Source: Hydractinia symbiolongicarpus (Eukaryota > Cnidaria > Hydrozoa > Anthoathecata > Hydractiniidae). From it: a stretch of DNA of 64,000 nt. A model generated the notes under the pieces. The model did no database searches and was not told the origin of the DNA. It saw nothing but the letters and a program-made list of their open reading frames with translations. Location of the stretch: positions 16,556,001 through 16,620,000 of the forward strand of contig NC_079883.1 of assembly GCF_029227915.1 (NCBI RefSeq), given 5' to 3'. This document shows, in pieces, positions 36,222-49,310 of the stretch (the stretch's first letter is position 1; each line of letters starts with the position of its first letter). Made by a program: the position numbers and the translations under genes.

Positions 36222-37131
36222 TAATAAAGGCCTTTCACGTATATCACGTGCTTGCACGTGCCTGCGCAGGTTACCGTTGGTCTAATTTTTTCACTCTCAA
36301 TGGACTACGACGTCCCAAGTTGATTTCCATTGCGCCATGACTATATAACACCGTCAACTACGTGTACAGGCGTCTAAAGGCTGTACTATGGCATTTTGCA
36401 GCCTAATAAAGGTCGTACACACAAATCGCGTTGTTCCACTTGCCTGCACTAGTTACGATCGGACTAATCCCTCCACTCTCAATGGACTACGACATCCAAA
36501 GTTGTTTTCCATTGCGCTATGACTTTATAACACCGTCAACTACAGGTACAGGCCTGTAAAGGTTGTAACATGGCCTCTTGCAGCCTAATAAAGGTCGTAC
36601 ACATAAATCGCGTTGTTCCACGTGCCTGGGCGAGTTACGATCAATCTAATCCCTCCACTCTCATTAGACTATGACGTCCCAAGTGGTTTTTCATTGCGCC
36701 ATTGCGTTATAACACCGTCAACTACAGATACAGGCCTCAAAAGGCTGTAATATGGCCTCTTGCAGCCTAATAAAGGCCTTACACGTATATCACGTGGTCG
36801 TACGTGCCTGCGCAAGTTACCATTGGTCTAATCCTTCTACTCTCAATAGACTAGGACGTCCCAAGTTGTTTTCCATTGCGTCACAGCTTTATAACACCGT
36901 CAACTACGTGCACAGGCCTTTAAAGGCTGTAATATGGTCATTTGCAGCCTAACAAAGGCCTTTCACCTATATCACGTGGTTGCACGTGCCTGCGCAAGTT
37001 ACGAGCGGACTAATCCCTCCAATGTCATTGGACTATGACGTCCCAAGTGGTTTTCCATTGCGCCATGGCGTTATAACACCGTCAACTACGCGTACAGGCC
37101 TCAAAAGGCTGTAATATGGCCTCTTGCAGCC
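36222..37131 (+). repeat. 910-bp five-monomer duplication, copy 2
   Basis: Second copy of 35312-36221. Similarity runs on to about 37197, where ATTATTCCACTCCC (L8) replaces the ATTTTTTCACTC hybrid. The following L8 has a private CTTGCTCGTG change that removes one half of its palindrome. Confidence 0.89.
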
Positions 37132-39481
37132 TAATAAAGGCCTTTCACGTATATCACGTGCTTGCTCGTGCCTGCGCAGGTTACCGTTGGTCTAATTATT
37201 CCACTCCCAATGGACTACGACGTCCCAAGTTGTTTTCCATTGCGCCATGACTTTATAACACCGTCAACTACGTGTACAGGCATCTAAAGGCTGTATTATG
37301 GCATTTTGCAGCCTAATAAAGGTCGTACACGCAAATCGCGTTGTTCCACGTGCCTGGGCGAGTTACGATCAATCTAATCCCTCCACTCTCATTAGACTAT
37401 GACGTCCCAAGTGGTTTTTTATTGCGCCATGGCGTTATAACACCGTCAACCACGGGTACAGGCCTCAAAAGTCTGTAATATGGCCTCTTGCAGCCTAATA
37501 AAGGCCTTACACGTATATCACGTGGTCGTACGTGCCTGCGCAAGTTACCATTGGTCTAATCCTTCTACTCTCAATGGACTAGGACGTCCCAAGTTGTTTT
37601 CCATTGCGTCACGGCTTTATAACACCGTCAACTACGTGCACAGGCCTTTAAAGGCTGTAATATGGTCATTTGCAGCCTAACAAAGGCCTTTCACGTATAT
37701 CACGTGGTTGCACGTGCCTGCGCAAGTTACGAGCGGACTAATCCCTCCAATGTCATTGGACTATGACGTCCCAAGTGGTTTTCCATTGCGCCATGGCGTT
37801 ATAACACCGTCAACTACGCGTACAGGCCTCAAAAGACTGTAATATGGCCTCTTGCAGCATAATAAAGGCCTTTCACGTATATCACGTGCTTGCACGTGCC
37901 TGCGCAGGTTACCGTTGGTCTAATTTTTCCACTCTTAATGGACTACGACGTCTCAAGTGGTTTTCCATTGCGCCATGGCGTTATAACACCGTCAACTACG
38001 GGTGCAGGCCTCCAAAGGCTGTAATATGGCCTCTTGCAGCATAAGAAAGGCCTTACACGCATATCATGTGTTTCCACGTGCCTATGCAGGTTACCATTGG
38101 TCAAATTATTCCACTCTCAATGGACTACGACGTCCCAAATTGTTTTCCATTGCGCCATGGCGTTATAAAACCGTCAACTACGCGTACAGGCCTCAAAAGG
38201 CTGTAATATGGCCTCTTGCAGCCTAATAAGGGCCTTTCACGTATATCACGTGCTTGCACGTGCCTGCGCAAGTTACCATTGGTCTAATCCTTCTACTCTC
38301 AATGGACTAGGACGTTCCAAGTTGTTTTCCATTGCGTCACGGCTTTATAACACCGTCAACTACGTGCACAGGCCTTTAGAGGCTGTAATATGGTCATTTG
38401 CAGCCTAACAAAGGCCTTTCACGTATATCACGTGGTTGCACGTGCCTGCGCAAGTTACGAGCGGACTAATCCCTCCAATGTCATTGGACTATGACGTCCC
38501 AAGTGGTTTTCCATTGCGCCATGGCGTTATAACACCGTCAACTACGCGTACAGGCCTCAAAAGACTGTAATATGGCCTCTTGCAGCATAATAAAGGCCTT
38601 TCACGTATATCACGTGCTTGCACGTGCCTGCGCAGGTTACCGTTGGTCTAATTTTTCCACTCTTAATGGACTACGACGTCTCAAGTGGTTTTCCATTGCG
38701 CCATGGCGTTATAACACCGTCAACTACGGGTGCAGGCCTCCAAAGGCTGTAATATGGCCTCTTGCAGCATAAGAAAGGCCGTACACACAAATCGCGTTGT
38801 TCCACGTGCCTGGGCGAGTTACGATCAATCTAATCCCTCCACTCTCATTAGACTATGACGTCCCAAGTGGTTTTTCATTGCGCCATTGCGTTATAACACC
38901 GTCAACTACAGATACAGGCCTCAAAAGGCTGTAATATGGCCTCTTGCAGCCTAATAAAGGCCTTACACGTATATCACGTGGTCGTACGTGCCTGCGCAAG
39001 TTACCATTGGTCTAATCCTTCTACTCTCAATGGACTAGGACGTCCCAAGTTGTTTTCCATTGCGTCACGGCTTTATAACACCGTCAACTACGTGCACAGG
39101 CCTTTAAAGGCTGTAATATGGTCATTTGCAGCCTAACAAAGGCCTTTCACCTATATCACGTGGTTGCACGTGCCTGCGCAAGTTACGAGCGGACTAATCC
39201 CTCCAATGTCATTGGACTATGACGTCCCAAGTGGTTTTCCATTGCGCCATGGCGTTATAACACCGTCAACTACGCGTACAGGCCTCAAAAGGCTGTAATA
39301 TGGCCTCTTGCAGCCTAATAAAGGCCTTTCACGTATATCACGTGCTTGCACGTGCCTGCGCAGGTTACCGTTGGTCTAATTTTTCCACTCTTAATGGACT
39401 ACGACGTCTCAAGTGGTTTTCCATTGCGCCATGGCGTTATAACACCGTCAACTACGGGTGCAGGCCTCCAAAGGCTGTAAT
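37132..39481 (+). repeat. HOR domain section, L8-L9-L1-L4 then rearranged monomers
   Basis: L1 at 37480, L2 37662, L3 37844, L4 38026. L4 is then joined to an L2-like end (CCATGGCGTTATAAAACC near 38157), and an L8-left/L1-right hybrid starts at 38208. A second L1-right-to-L3 series follows (L2 38390, L3 38572). At 38754 an L4 start runs into a B-state box (GGCCGTACACACAAATCG). L1 at 38936 and L7 at 39118 then lead to an L8/L3 hybrid at 39300. All hybrids keep the 182-bp register. Confidence 0.8.
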
Positions 39482-40041
39482 ATGGCCTCTTGCAGCCTAA
39501 TAAAGGTCGTACACACAAATCGCGTTGTTCCACGTGCCTGCGCAAGTTACCATTGGTCTAATCCTTCCACTCTCATTGGACTATGACGTGCCAATTGGTT
39601 TTCCATTGCGCGATGGCGTTATAACACCGTCAACTGCGGGTGCAGGCCTCCAAAGGCTGTAATATGGCCTCTTGCAGCCTAATAAAGGCCTAACACGTAT
39701 ATCACGTGGTCGCACGTGCCTGCGCAAGTTACCATTGGTCTAATCCTTCTACTCTCAATGGACTAGGACGTCCCAAGTTTGTTTTCCATTGCGTCACGGC
39801 TTTATAACACCGTCAACTACGTGCACAGGCCTTTAAAGGCTGTAATATGGTCATTTGCAGCCAAACAAAGGCCTTTCACGTATATCACGTGGTTGCACGT
39901 GCCTGCGCAAGTTACGAGCGGACTAATCCCTCCAATGTCATTGGACTATGACGTCCCAAGTGGTTTTCCATTGCGCCATGGCGTTATAACACCGTCAACT
40001 ACGCGTACAGGCTTTAAAAAGCTGTAATATGGCCTCTTGCA
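39482..40041 (+). repeat. Left-type cassette, third, shortened occurrence
   Basis: Compared with 31483-32577, the offset falls from 7,999 to 7,817 (one 182-bp monomer lost, the X-type box) and then to 7,463 (355 bp lost and one base gained). The second junction is at about 39770-39785, where CCCAAGTTTGTTTTCC has one extra T. The lost stretch includes the 172-bp monomer. The retained parts include the CCAATTGG monomer (with a private GACGTGCC change) and the TTTAAAAAGCTG end. Confidence 0.85.
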
Positions 40042-41234
40042 GCATAAAAAAGGCCTTTCACGTATATCACATGGTTGCACGTGCCTGCGCAGATTACCGC
40101 TGGTCTAATTACTCCACTCTCAATGGACTACGACGTCCCATGTTGTTTTCCATTGCGCCATGACTTTATAACACCGTCAACTACGTGTACAGGCCTGTAA
40201 AGGCTGTAACATGGCCTCTTGCAGCCTAATAAAGGTCGTACACATAAATCGCGTTGTTTCACGTGCCTGGGCGAGTTACGATCAATCTAATCCCTCCACT
40301 CTCATTAGACTATGACGTCCCAAGTGTTTTTTCATTGCGCCATTGCGTTATAACACCGTCAACTACAGATACAGGCCTCAAAAGGCTGTAATATGGCCTC
40401 TTGCAGCCTAATAAAGGCCTTACACGTATATCACGTGGTCGTACGTGCCTGCGCAAGTTACCATTGGTCTAATCCTTCTACTCTCAATAGACTAGGACGT
40501 CCCAAGTTGTTTTCCATTGCGTCACAGCTTTATAACACCGTCAACTACGTGCACAGGCCTTTAAAGGCTGTAATATGGTCATTTGCAGCCTAACAAAGAC
40601 CTTTCACCTATATCACGTGGTTGCACGTGCCTGCGCAAGTTACGAGCGGACTAATCCCTCCAAGGTCATTGGACTATGACGTCCCAAGTGGTTTTCCATT
40701 GCGCCATGGCGTTATAAAACCGTCAACTACGCGTACAGGCCTCAAAAGGCTGTAATATGGCCTCTTGCAGCCTAATAAGGGCCTCTCACGTATATCACGT
40801 GCTTGCACGTGCCTGCGCAGGTTACCGTTGGTCTAATTATTCCACTCTCAATGGACTACGACGTCCCAAGTTGTTTTCCATTGCGCCATGACTTTATAAC
40901 ACCGTCAACTACGTGTACAGGCGTCTAAAGGCTGTATTATGGCATTTTGCAGCCTAATAAAGGTCGTACACGCAAATCGCGTTGTTCCACGTGCCTGGGC
41001 GAGTTACGATCAATCTAATCCCTCCACTCTCATTAGACTATGACGTCCCAAGTGGTTTTTTATTGCGCCATGGCGTTATAACACCGTCAACCACGGGTAC
41101 AGGCCTCAAAAGTCTGTAATATGGCCTCTTGCAGCCTAATAAAGGCCTTACACGTATATCACGTGGTCGTACGTGCCTGCGCAAGTTACCATTGGTCTAA
41201 TCCTTCTACTCTCAATGGACTAGGACGTTCCAAG
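40042..41234 (+). repeat. HOR domain section, L6-L7-L8-L9-L1
   Basis: After the CATAAAAAAGG and GTTGTTTCACG monomers, L6 starts at 40393, L7 40575, L8 40757, L9 40939 and L1 41121. It is the partner of 32.58-33.6 kb. From 40393 on, monomer starts stay in exact 182-bp register to the window end. Confidence 0.85.
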
Positions 41235-42709
41235 TTGTTTTCCATTGCGTCACGGCTTTATAACACCGTCAACTACGTGCACAGGCCTTTAGATGCTGTA
41301 ATATGGTCATTGGCAGCCTAACAAAGGCCTTTCACGTATATCACGTGGTTGCACGTGCCTGCGCAAGTTACGAGCGGACTAATCCCTCCAATGTCATTGG
41401 ACTATGACGTCCCAAGTGGTTTTCCATTGCGCCATGGCGTTATAACACCGTCAACTACGCGTACAGGCCTCAAAAGACTGTAATATGGCCTCTTGCAGCA
41501 TAATAAAGGCCTTTCACGTATATCACGTGCTTGCACGTGCCTGCGCAGGTTACCGTTGGTCTAATTTTTCCACTCTTAATGGACTACGACGTCTCAAGTG
41601 GTTTTCCATTGCGCCATGGCGTTATAACACCGTCAACTACGGGTGCAGGCCTCCAAAGGCTGTAATATGGCCTCTTGCAGCATAAGAAAGGCCTTACACG
41701 TATATCATGTGTTTCCACGTGCCTATGCAGGTTACCATTGGTCTAATTATTCCACTCTCAATGGACTACGACGTCCCAAATTGTTTTCCATTGCGCCATG
41801 ACTTTATAACACCGTCAACTACGTGTACAGGCGTCTAAAGGCTGTACTATGGCATTTTGCAGTCTAATAAAGGTCGTACACACAAATCGCGTTGTTCCAC
41901 GTGCCTGCACTAGTTACGATCGGACTAATCCCTCCAGTCTCAATGGACTACGACATTCAAAGTTGTTTTCCATTGCGCCATGACTTTATAACACCGTCAA
42001 CTACAGGTACAGGCCTCTAAAGGCTGTAACATGGCCTCTTGCAGCCTAATAAAGGTCGTACACGCAAATCGCGTTGTTCCACGTGCCTGGGCGAGTTACG
42101 ATCAATCTAATCCCTCCACTCTCATTAGACTATGACGTCCCAAGTGGTTTTTCCATTGCGCCATTGCGTTATAACACCGTCAACTACAGATACAGGCCTC
42201 AAAAGGCTGTAATATGGCCTCTTGCAGCATAATAAAGGCCTTACACGTATATCATGTGGTTTCACGTGCCTACGCAGGTTACCATTGGTCTAAATATTCC
42301 AATCTCAATGGACTACGACGTCCAAGTTGTTTTCCATTGCGCCATGACTTTATAACACCGTCAACTACGTGTACAGGCGTCTAAAGGCTGTACTATGGCA
42401 TTTTGCAGCGTAATAAAGGTCGTAAACATAAATGGCGTTGTTCCATGTGCCTGCACTTGTTACGATCGGACTAATCCCTCCACTCTCAATGGACTACGAC
42501 GTCCAAAGTTGTTTTCTATTGCGCCATGACTTTATAACACCGTCAACTACGGGTACAGGCCTCAAAAGGCTGTAATATGGCCTCTTGCAGCCTAATAAAG
42601 GCCTTACACGTATATCATGTGGTCGTACGTGCCTGCGCAATTTACCATTGGTCTAATCCTTCTACTCTCAATGGACTAGGACGTCCCAAGTTGTTTTCCA
42701 TTGCGTCAC
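41235..42709 (+). repeat. 1,475-bp segmental duplication, copy 1
   Basis: Matches 45603-47077 at offset 4,368 bp (24 x 182). The two share private changes not seen in other relatives: TTTAGATGCTG and CATTGGCAGCC (about 41290-41315 and 45658-45683), CCAGTCTCAATGG (about 41935/46303), and CACTTGTTACG where relatives have CACTAGTTACG (about 42456/46824). Shared private changes make direct copying between these two places likely. It includes the Y monomer and the compensating indel pair. Confidence 0.92.
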
Positions 42710-45602
42710 GGCTTTATAACACCGTCAACTACGTGCACAGGCCTTTAAAGGCTGTAATATGGCCTCTTGCAGCATAATAAAGGCCTTTCACGTATATCAC
42801 GTGCTTGCACGTGCCTGCGCAAGTTACGAGCGGACTAATCCCTCCAATGTCATTGGACTACGACGTCCCAAGTTGATTTCCATTGCGCCATGACTATATA
42901 ACACCGTCAACTACGTGTACAGGCGTCTAAAGGCTGTACTATGGCATTTTGCAGCCTAATAAAGGTCGTACACACAAATCGCGTTGTTCCACTTGCCTGC
43001 ACTAGTTACGATCGGACTAATCCCTCCACTCTCAATGGACTACGACATCCAAAGTTGTTTTCCATTGCGCTATGACTTTATAACACCGTCAACTACAGGT
43101 ACAGGCCTGTAAAGGTTGTAACATGGCCTCTTGCAGCCTAATAAAGGTCGTACACATAAATCGCGTTGTTCCACGTGCCTGGGCGAGTTACGATCAATCT
43201 AATCCCTCCACTCTCATTAGACTATGACGTCCCAAGTGGTTTTTCATTGCGCCATTGCGTTATAACACCGTCAACTACAGATACAGGCCTCAAAAGGCTG
43301 TAATATGGCCTCTTGCAGCCTAATAAAGGCCTTACACGTATATCACGTGGTCGTACGTGCCTGCGCAAGTTACCATTGGTCTAATCCTTCTACTCTCAAT
43401 AGACTAGGACGTCCCAAGTTGTTTTCCATTGCGTCACAGCTTTATAACACCGTCAACTACGTGCACAGGCCTTTAAAGGCTGTAATATGGTCATTTGCAG
43501 CCTAACAAAGGCCTTTCACCTATATCACGTGGTTGCACGTGCCTGCGCAAGTTACGAGCGGACTAATCCCTCCAATGTCATTGGACTATGACGTCCCAAG
43601 TGGTTTTCCATTGCGCCATGGCGTTATAACACCGTCAACTACGCGTACAGGCCTCAAAAGGCTGTAATATGGCCTCTTGCAGCCTAATAAAGGCCTTTCA
43701 CGTATATCACGTGCTTGCACGTGCCTGCGCAGGTTACCGTTGGTCTAATTATTCCACTCCCAATGGACTACGACGTCCCAAGTTGTTTTCCATTGCGCCA
43801 TGACTTTATAACACCGTCAACTACGTGTACAGGCGTCTAAAGGCTGTATTATGGCATTTTGCAGCCTAATAAAGGTCGTACACGCAAATCGCGTTGTTCC
43901 ACGTGCCTGGGCGAGTTACGATCAATCTAATCCCTCCACTCTCATTAGACTATGACGTCCCAAGTGATTTTTTCTTGCGCCATGGCGTTATAACACCGTC
44001 AACTACGCGTACAGGCCTCAAAAGACTGTAATATGGCCTCTTGCAGCATAATAAAGGCCTTTCACGTATATCACGTGCTTGCATGTGCCTGCGCAGGTTA
44101 CCGTTGGTCTAATTTTTCCACTCTTAATGGACTACGACGTCTCAAGTGGTTTTCCATTGCGCCATGGCGTTATAACACCGTCAACTACGGGTGCAGGCCT
44201 CCAAAGGCTGTAATATGGCCTCTTGCAGCATAAGAAAGGCCTTACACGCATATCATGTGTTTCCACGTGCCTATGCAGGTTACCATTGGTCTAATTATTC
44301 CACTCTCAATGGACTACGACGTCCCAAATTGTTTTCCATTGCGCCATGACTTTATAACACCGTCAACTACGTGTACAGGCCTGTAAAGGTTGTAACATGG
44401 CCTCTTGCAGCCTAATAAAGGTCGTACACATAAATCGCGTTGTTCCACGTGCCTGGGCGAGTTACGATCAATCTAATCCCTCCACTCTCATTAGACTATG
44501 ACGTCCCAAGTGGTTTTTCATTGCGCCATTGCGTTATAACACCGTCAACTACAGATACAGGCCTCAAAAGGCTGTAATATGGCTTCTTGCAGCCTAATAA
44601 AGGCCTTACACGTATATCACGTGGTCGTACGTGCCTGCGCAAGTTACCATTGGTCTAATCCTTCTACTCTCAATAGACTAGGACGTCCCAAGTTGTTTTC
44701 CATTGCGTCACAGCTTTATAACACCGTCAACTACGTGCACAGGCCTTTAAAGGCTGTAATATGGTCATTTGCAGCCTAACAAAGGCCTTTCACCTATATC
44801 ACGTGGTTGCACGTGCCTGCGCAAGTTACGAGCGGACTAATCCCTCCAATGTCATTGGACTATGACGTCCCAAGTTGTTTTCCATTGCGCCATGGCGTTA
44901 TAACACCGTCAACTACGCGTACAGGCCTCAAAAGGCTGTAATATGGCCTCTTGCAGCCTAATAAAGGCCTTTCACGTATATCACGTGCTTGCACGTGCCT
45001 GCGCAGGTTACCGTTGGTCTAATTATTCCACTCCCAATGGACTACGACGTCCCAAGTTGTTTTCCATTGCGCCATGACTTTATAACACCGTCAACTACGT
45101 GTACAGGCGTCTAAAGGCTGTATTATGGCATTTTGCAGCCTAATAAAGGTCGTACACGCAAATCGCGTTGTTCCACGTGCCTGGGCAAGTTACGATCAAT
45201 CTAATCCCTCCACTCTCATTAGACTATGACGTCCCAAGTGGTTTTTTATTGCGCCATGGCGTTATAACACCGTCAACCACGGGTACAGGCCTATAAAGTC
45301 TGTAATATGGCCTCTTGCAGCCTAATAAAGGCCTTACACGTATATCACGTGGTCGTACGTGCCTGCGCAAGTTACCATTGGTCTAATCCTTCTACTCTCA
45401 ATGGACTAGGACGTCCCAAGTTGTTTTCCATTGCGTCACGGCTTTATAACACCGTCAACTACGGGTGCAGGCCTCCAAAGGCTGTAATATGGCCTCTTGC
45501 AGCATAAGAAAGGCCTTACACGCATATCATGTTTTTCCACGTGCCTATGCAGGTTACCATTGGTCTAATTATTCCACTCTCAATGGACTACGACGTCCCA
45601 AA
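42710..45602 (+). repeat. HOR domain section with hybrid monomers
   Basis: Contains an L3/L2/L3-L8 composite at 42759, an X monomer at about 42941, L5 43123, L6 43305, L7 43487, L8 43669, an L9/L2 hybrid at 43851 (AAGTGATTTTTTCTTGC near 43962), L3 44033, L4 44215, L5 44397, L6 44579, L7 44761, L8 44943, L9 45125 and the L1/L3 hybrid at 45307. The stretch 44.58-45.6 kb corresponds to 50.95-51.9 kb at offset 6,370 bp (35 x 182). The L9 change AAGTGATTTTTTC is shared with about 47602 at offset 3,640 bp. Confidence 0.83.
45307..45488 (+). repeat. L1/L3 hybrid monomer (two-monomer deletion junction)
   Basis: The left part is L1 (GTCACGGC) and the right end is L3 (ACGGGTGCAGGCCTCC), followed directly by L4. 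This is what an in-register loss of exactly two monomers would leave, with the crossover in the shared TATAACACCGTCAACTACG core. The same hybrid occurs at 51677-51858 and 56591-56772, where it marks the start of the second nine-monomer third of the 27-monomer super-unit. Confidence 0.88.
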
Positions 45603-47077
45603 TTGTTTTCCATTGCGTCACGGCTTTATAACACCGTCAACTACGTGCACAGGCCTTTAGATGCTGTAATATGGTCATTGGCAGCCTAACAAAGGCCTTT
45701 CACGTATATCACGTGGTTGCACGTGCCTGCGCAAGTTACGAGCGGACTAATCCCTCCAATGTCATTGGACTATGACGTCCCAAGTGGTTTTCCATTGCGC
45801 CATGGCGTTATAACACCGTCAACTACGCGTACAGGCCTCAAAAGACTGTAATATGGCCTCTTGCAGCATAATAAAGGCCTTTCACGTATATCACGTGCTT
45901 GCACGTGCCTGCGCAGGTTACCGTTGGTCTAATTTTTCCACTCTTAATGGACTACGACGTCTCAAGTGGTTTTCCATTGCGCCATGGCGTTATAACACCG
46001 TCAACTACGGGTGCAGGCCTCCAAAGGCTGTAATATGGCCTCTTGCAGCATAAGAAAGGCCTTACACGTATATCATGTGTTTCCACGTGCCTATGCAGGT
46101 TACCATTGGTCTAATTATTCCACTCTCAATGGACTACGACGTCCCAAATTGTTTTCCATTGCGCCATGACTTTATAACACCGTCAACTACGTGTACAGGC
46201 GTCTAAAGGCTGTACTATGGCATTTTGCAGTCTAATAAAGGTCGTACACACAAATCGCGTTGTTCCACGTGCCTGCACTAGTTACGATCGGACTAATCCC
46301 TCCAGTCTCAATGGACTACGACATTCAAAGTTGTTTTCCATTGCGCCATGACTTTATAACACCGTCAACTACAGGTACAGGCCTCTAAAGGCTGTAACAT
46401 GGCCTCTTGCAGCCTAATAAAGGTCGTACACGCAAATCGCGTTGTTCCACGTGCCTGGGCGAGTTACGATCAATCTAATCCCTCCACTCTCATTAGACTA
46501 TGACGTCCCAAGTGGTTTTTCCATTGCGCCATTGCGTTATAACACCGTCAACTACAGATACAGGCCTCAAAAGGCTGTAATATGGCCTCTTGCAGCATAA
46601 TAAAGGCCTTACACGTATATCATGTGGTTTCACGTGCCTACGCAGGTTACCATTGGTCTAAATATTCCAATCTCAATGGACTACGACGTCCAAGTTGTTT
46701 TCCATTGCGCCATGACTTTATAACACCGTCAACTACGTGTACAGGCGTCTAAAGGCTGTACTATGGCATTTTGCAGCGTAATAAAGGTCGTAAACATAAA
46801 TGGCGTTGTTCCATGTGCCTGCACTTGTTACGATCGGACTAATCCCTCCACTCTCAATGGACTACGACGTCCAAAGTTGTTTTCTATTGCGCCATGACTT
46901 TATAACACCGTCAACTACGGGTACAGGCCTCAAAAGGCTGTAATATGGCCTCTTGCAGCCTAATAAAGGCCTTACACGTATATCATGTGGTCGTACGTGC
47001 CTGCGCAATTTACCATTGGTCTAATCCTTCTACTCTCAATGGACTAGGACGTCCCAAGTTGTTTTCCATTGCGTCAC
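45603..47077 (+). repeat. 1,475-bp segmental duplication, copy 2
   Basis: Copy of 41235-42709. On its left it is joined to an L4 monomer (CCCAAATTG, 45597); copy 1 has an L1 monomer there. On its right it is joined to an L6-type end (GTCACAGC, 47078 on). The joins are in register, inside sequence common to both parents. Confidence 0.91.
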
Positions 47078-49310
47078 AGCTTTATAACACCGTCAACTAC
47101 GTGCACAGGCCTTTAAAGGCTGTAATATGGTCATTTGCAGCCTAACAAAGGCCTTTCACCTATATCACGTGGTTGCACGTGCCTGCGCAAGTTACGAGCG
47201 GACTAATCCCTCCAATGTCATTGGACTATGACGTCCCAAGTGGTTTTCCATTGCGCCATGGCGTTATAACACCGTCAACTACGCGTACAGGCCTCAAAAG
47301 GCTGTAATATGGCCTCTTGCAGCCTAATAAAGGCCTTTCACGTATATCACGTGCTTGCACGTGCCTGCGCAGGTTACCGTTGGTCTAATTATTCCACTCC
47401 CAATGGACTACGACGTCCCAAGTTGTTTTCCATTGCGCCATGACTTTATAACACCGTCAACTACGTGTACAGGCGTCTAAAGGCTGTATTATGGCATTTT
47501 GCAGCCTAATAAAGGTCGTACACGCAAATCGCGTTGTTCCACGTGCCTGGGCGAGTTACGATCAATCTAATCCCTCCACTCTCATTAGACTATGACGTCC
47601 CAAGTGATTTTTTCTTGCGCCATGGCGTTATAACACCGTCAACCACGGGTGCAGGCCTCAAAAGTCTGTAATATGGCCTCTTGCAGCCTAATAAAGGCCT
47701 TACACGTATATCACGTGGTCGTACGTGCCTGCGCAAGTTACCATTGGTCTAATCCTTCTACTTTCAATGGACTAGGACGTCCCAAGTTGTTTTCCATTGC
47801 GTCACGGCTTTATAACACCGTCAACTACGTGCACAGGCCTTTAAAGGCTGTAATATGGTCATTTGCAGCCTAACAAAGGCCTTTCACGTATATCACGTGG
47901 TTGCACGTGCCTGCGCAAGTTACGAGCGGACTAATCCCTCCAATGTCATTGGACTATGACGTCCCAAGTGGTTTTCCATTGCGCCATGGCGTTATAACAC
48001 CGTCAACTACGCGTACAGGCCTCAAAAGACTGTAATATGGCCTCTTGCAGCATAATAAAGGCCTTTCACGTATATCACGTGCTTGCACGTGCCTGCGCAG
48101 GTTACCGTTGGTCTAATTTTTCCACTCTTAATGGACTACGACGTCTCAAGTGGTTTTCCATTGCGCCATGGCGTTATAACACCGTCAACTACGGGTGCAG
48201 GCCTCCAAAGGCTGTAATATGGCCTCTTGCAGCATAAGAAAGGCCTTACACGCATATCATGTGTTTCCACGTGCCTATGCAGGTTACCATTGGTCTAATT
48301 ATTCCACTCTCAATGGACTACGACGTCCCAAATTGTTTTCCATTGCGCCATGACTTTATAACACCGTCAACTACGTGTACAGGCCTGTAAAGGTTGTAAC
48401 ATGGCCTCTTGCAGCCTAATAAAGGTCGTACACATAAATCGCGTTGTTCCACGTGCCTGGGCGAGTTACGATCAATCTAATCCCTCCACTCTCATTAGAC
48501 TACGACGTCCCAAGTGGTTTTTCATTGCGCCATTGCGTTATAACACCGTCAACTACAGATACAGGCCTCAAAAGGCTGTAATATGGCCTCTTGCAGCCTA
48601 ATAAAGGCCTTACACGTATATCACGTGGTCGTACGTGCCTGCGCAAGTTACCATTGGTCTAATCCTTCTACTCTCAATAGACTAGGACGTCCCAAGTTGT
48701 TTTCCATTGCGTCACAGCTTTATAACACCGTCAACTACGTGCACAGGCCTTTAAAGGCTGTAATATGGTCATTTGCAGCCTAACAAAGGCCTTTCACCTA
48801 TATCACGTGGTTGCACGTGCCTGCGCAAGTTACGAGCGGACTAATCCCTCCAATGTCATTGGACTATGACGTCCCAAGTTGTTTTCCATTGCGCCATGGC
48901 GTTATAACACCGTCAACTACGCGTACAGGCCTCAAAAGGCTGTAATATGGCCTCTTGCAGCCTAATAAAGACCTTTCACGTATATCACGTGCTTGCACGT
49001 GCCTGCGCAGGTTACCGTTGGTCTAATTATTCCACTCCCAATGGACTACGACGTCCCAAGTTGTTTTCCATTGCGCCATGACTTTATAACACCGTCAACT
49101 ACGTGTACAGGCGTCTAAAGGCTGTATTATGGCATTTTGCAGCCTAATAAAGGTCGTACACGCAAATCGCGTTGTTCCACGTGCCTGGGCAAGTTACGAT
49201 CAATCTAATCCCTCCACTCTCATTAGACTATGACGTCCCAAGTGGTTTTTTATTGCGCCATGGCGTTATAACACCGTCAACCACGGGTACAGGCCTCAAA
49301 AGTCTGTAAT
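47078..49310 (+). repeat. HOR domain section with a canonical nine-monomer unit
   Basis: After L7, L8 and L9 (L9 carrying AAGTGATTTTTTCTTGC), a full L1-L9 unit runs 47673-49310. This unit matches 50039-51676 at offset 2,366 bp (13 x 182). L5 at 48401 has a private CTACGACG change, and L8 at 48947 has AAAGACCTTTC. Confidence 0.88.
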
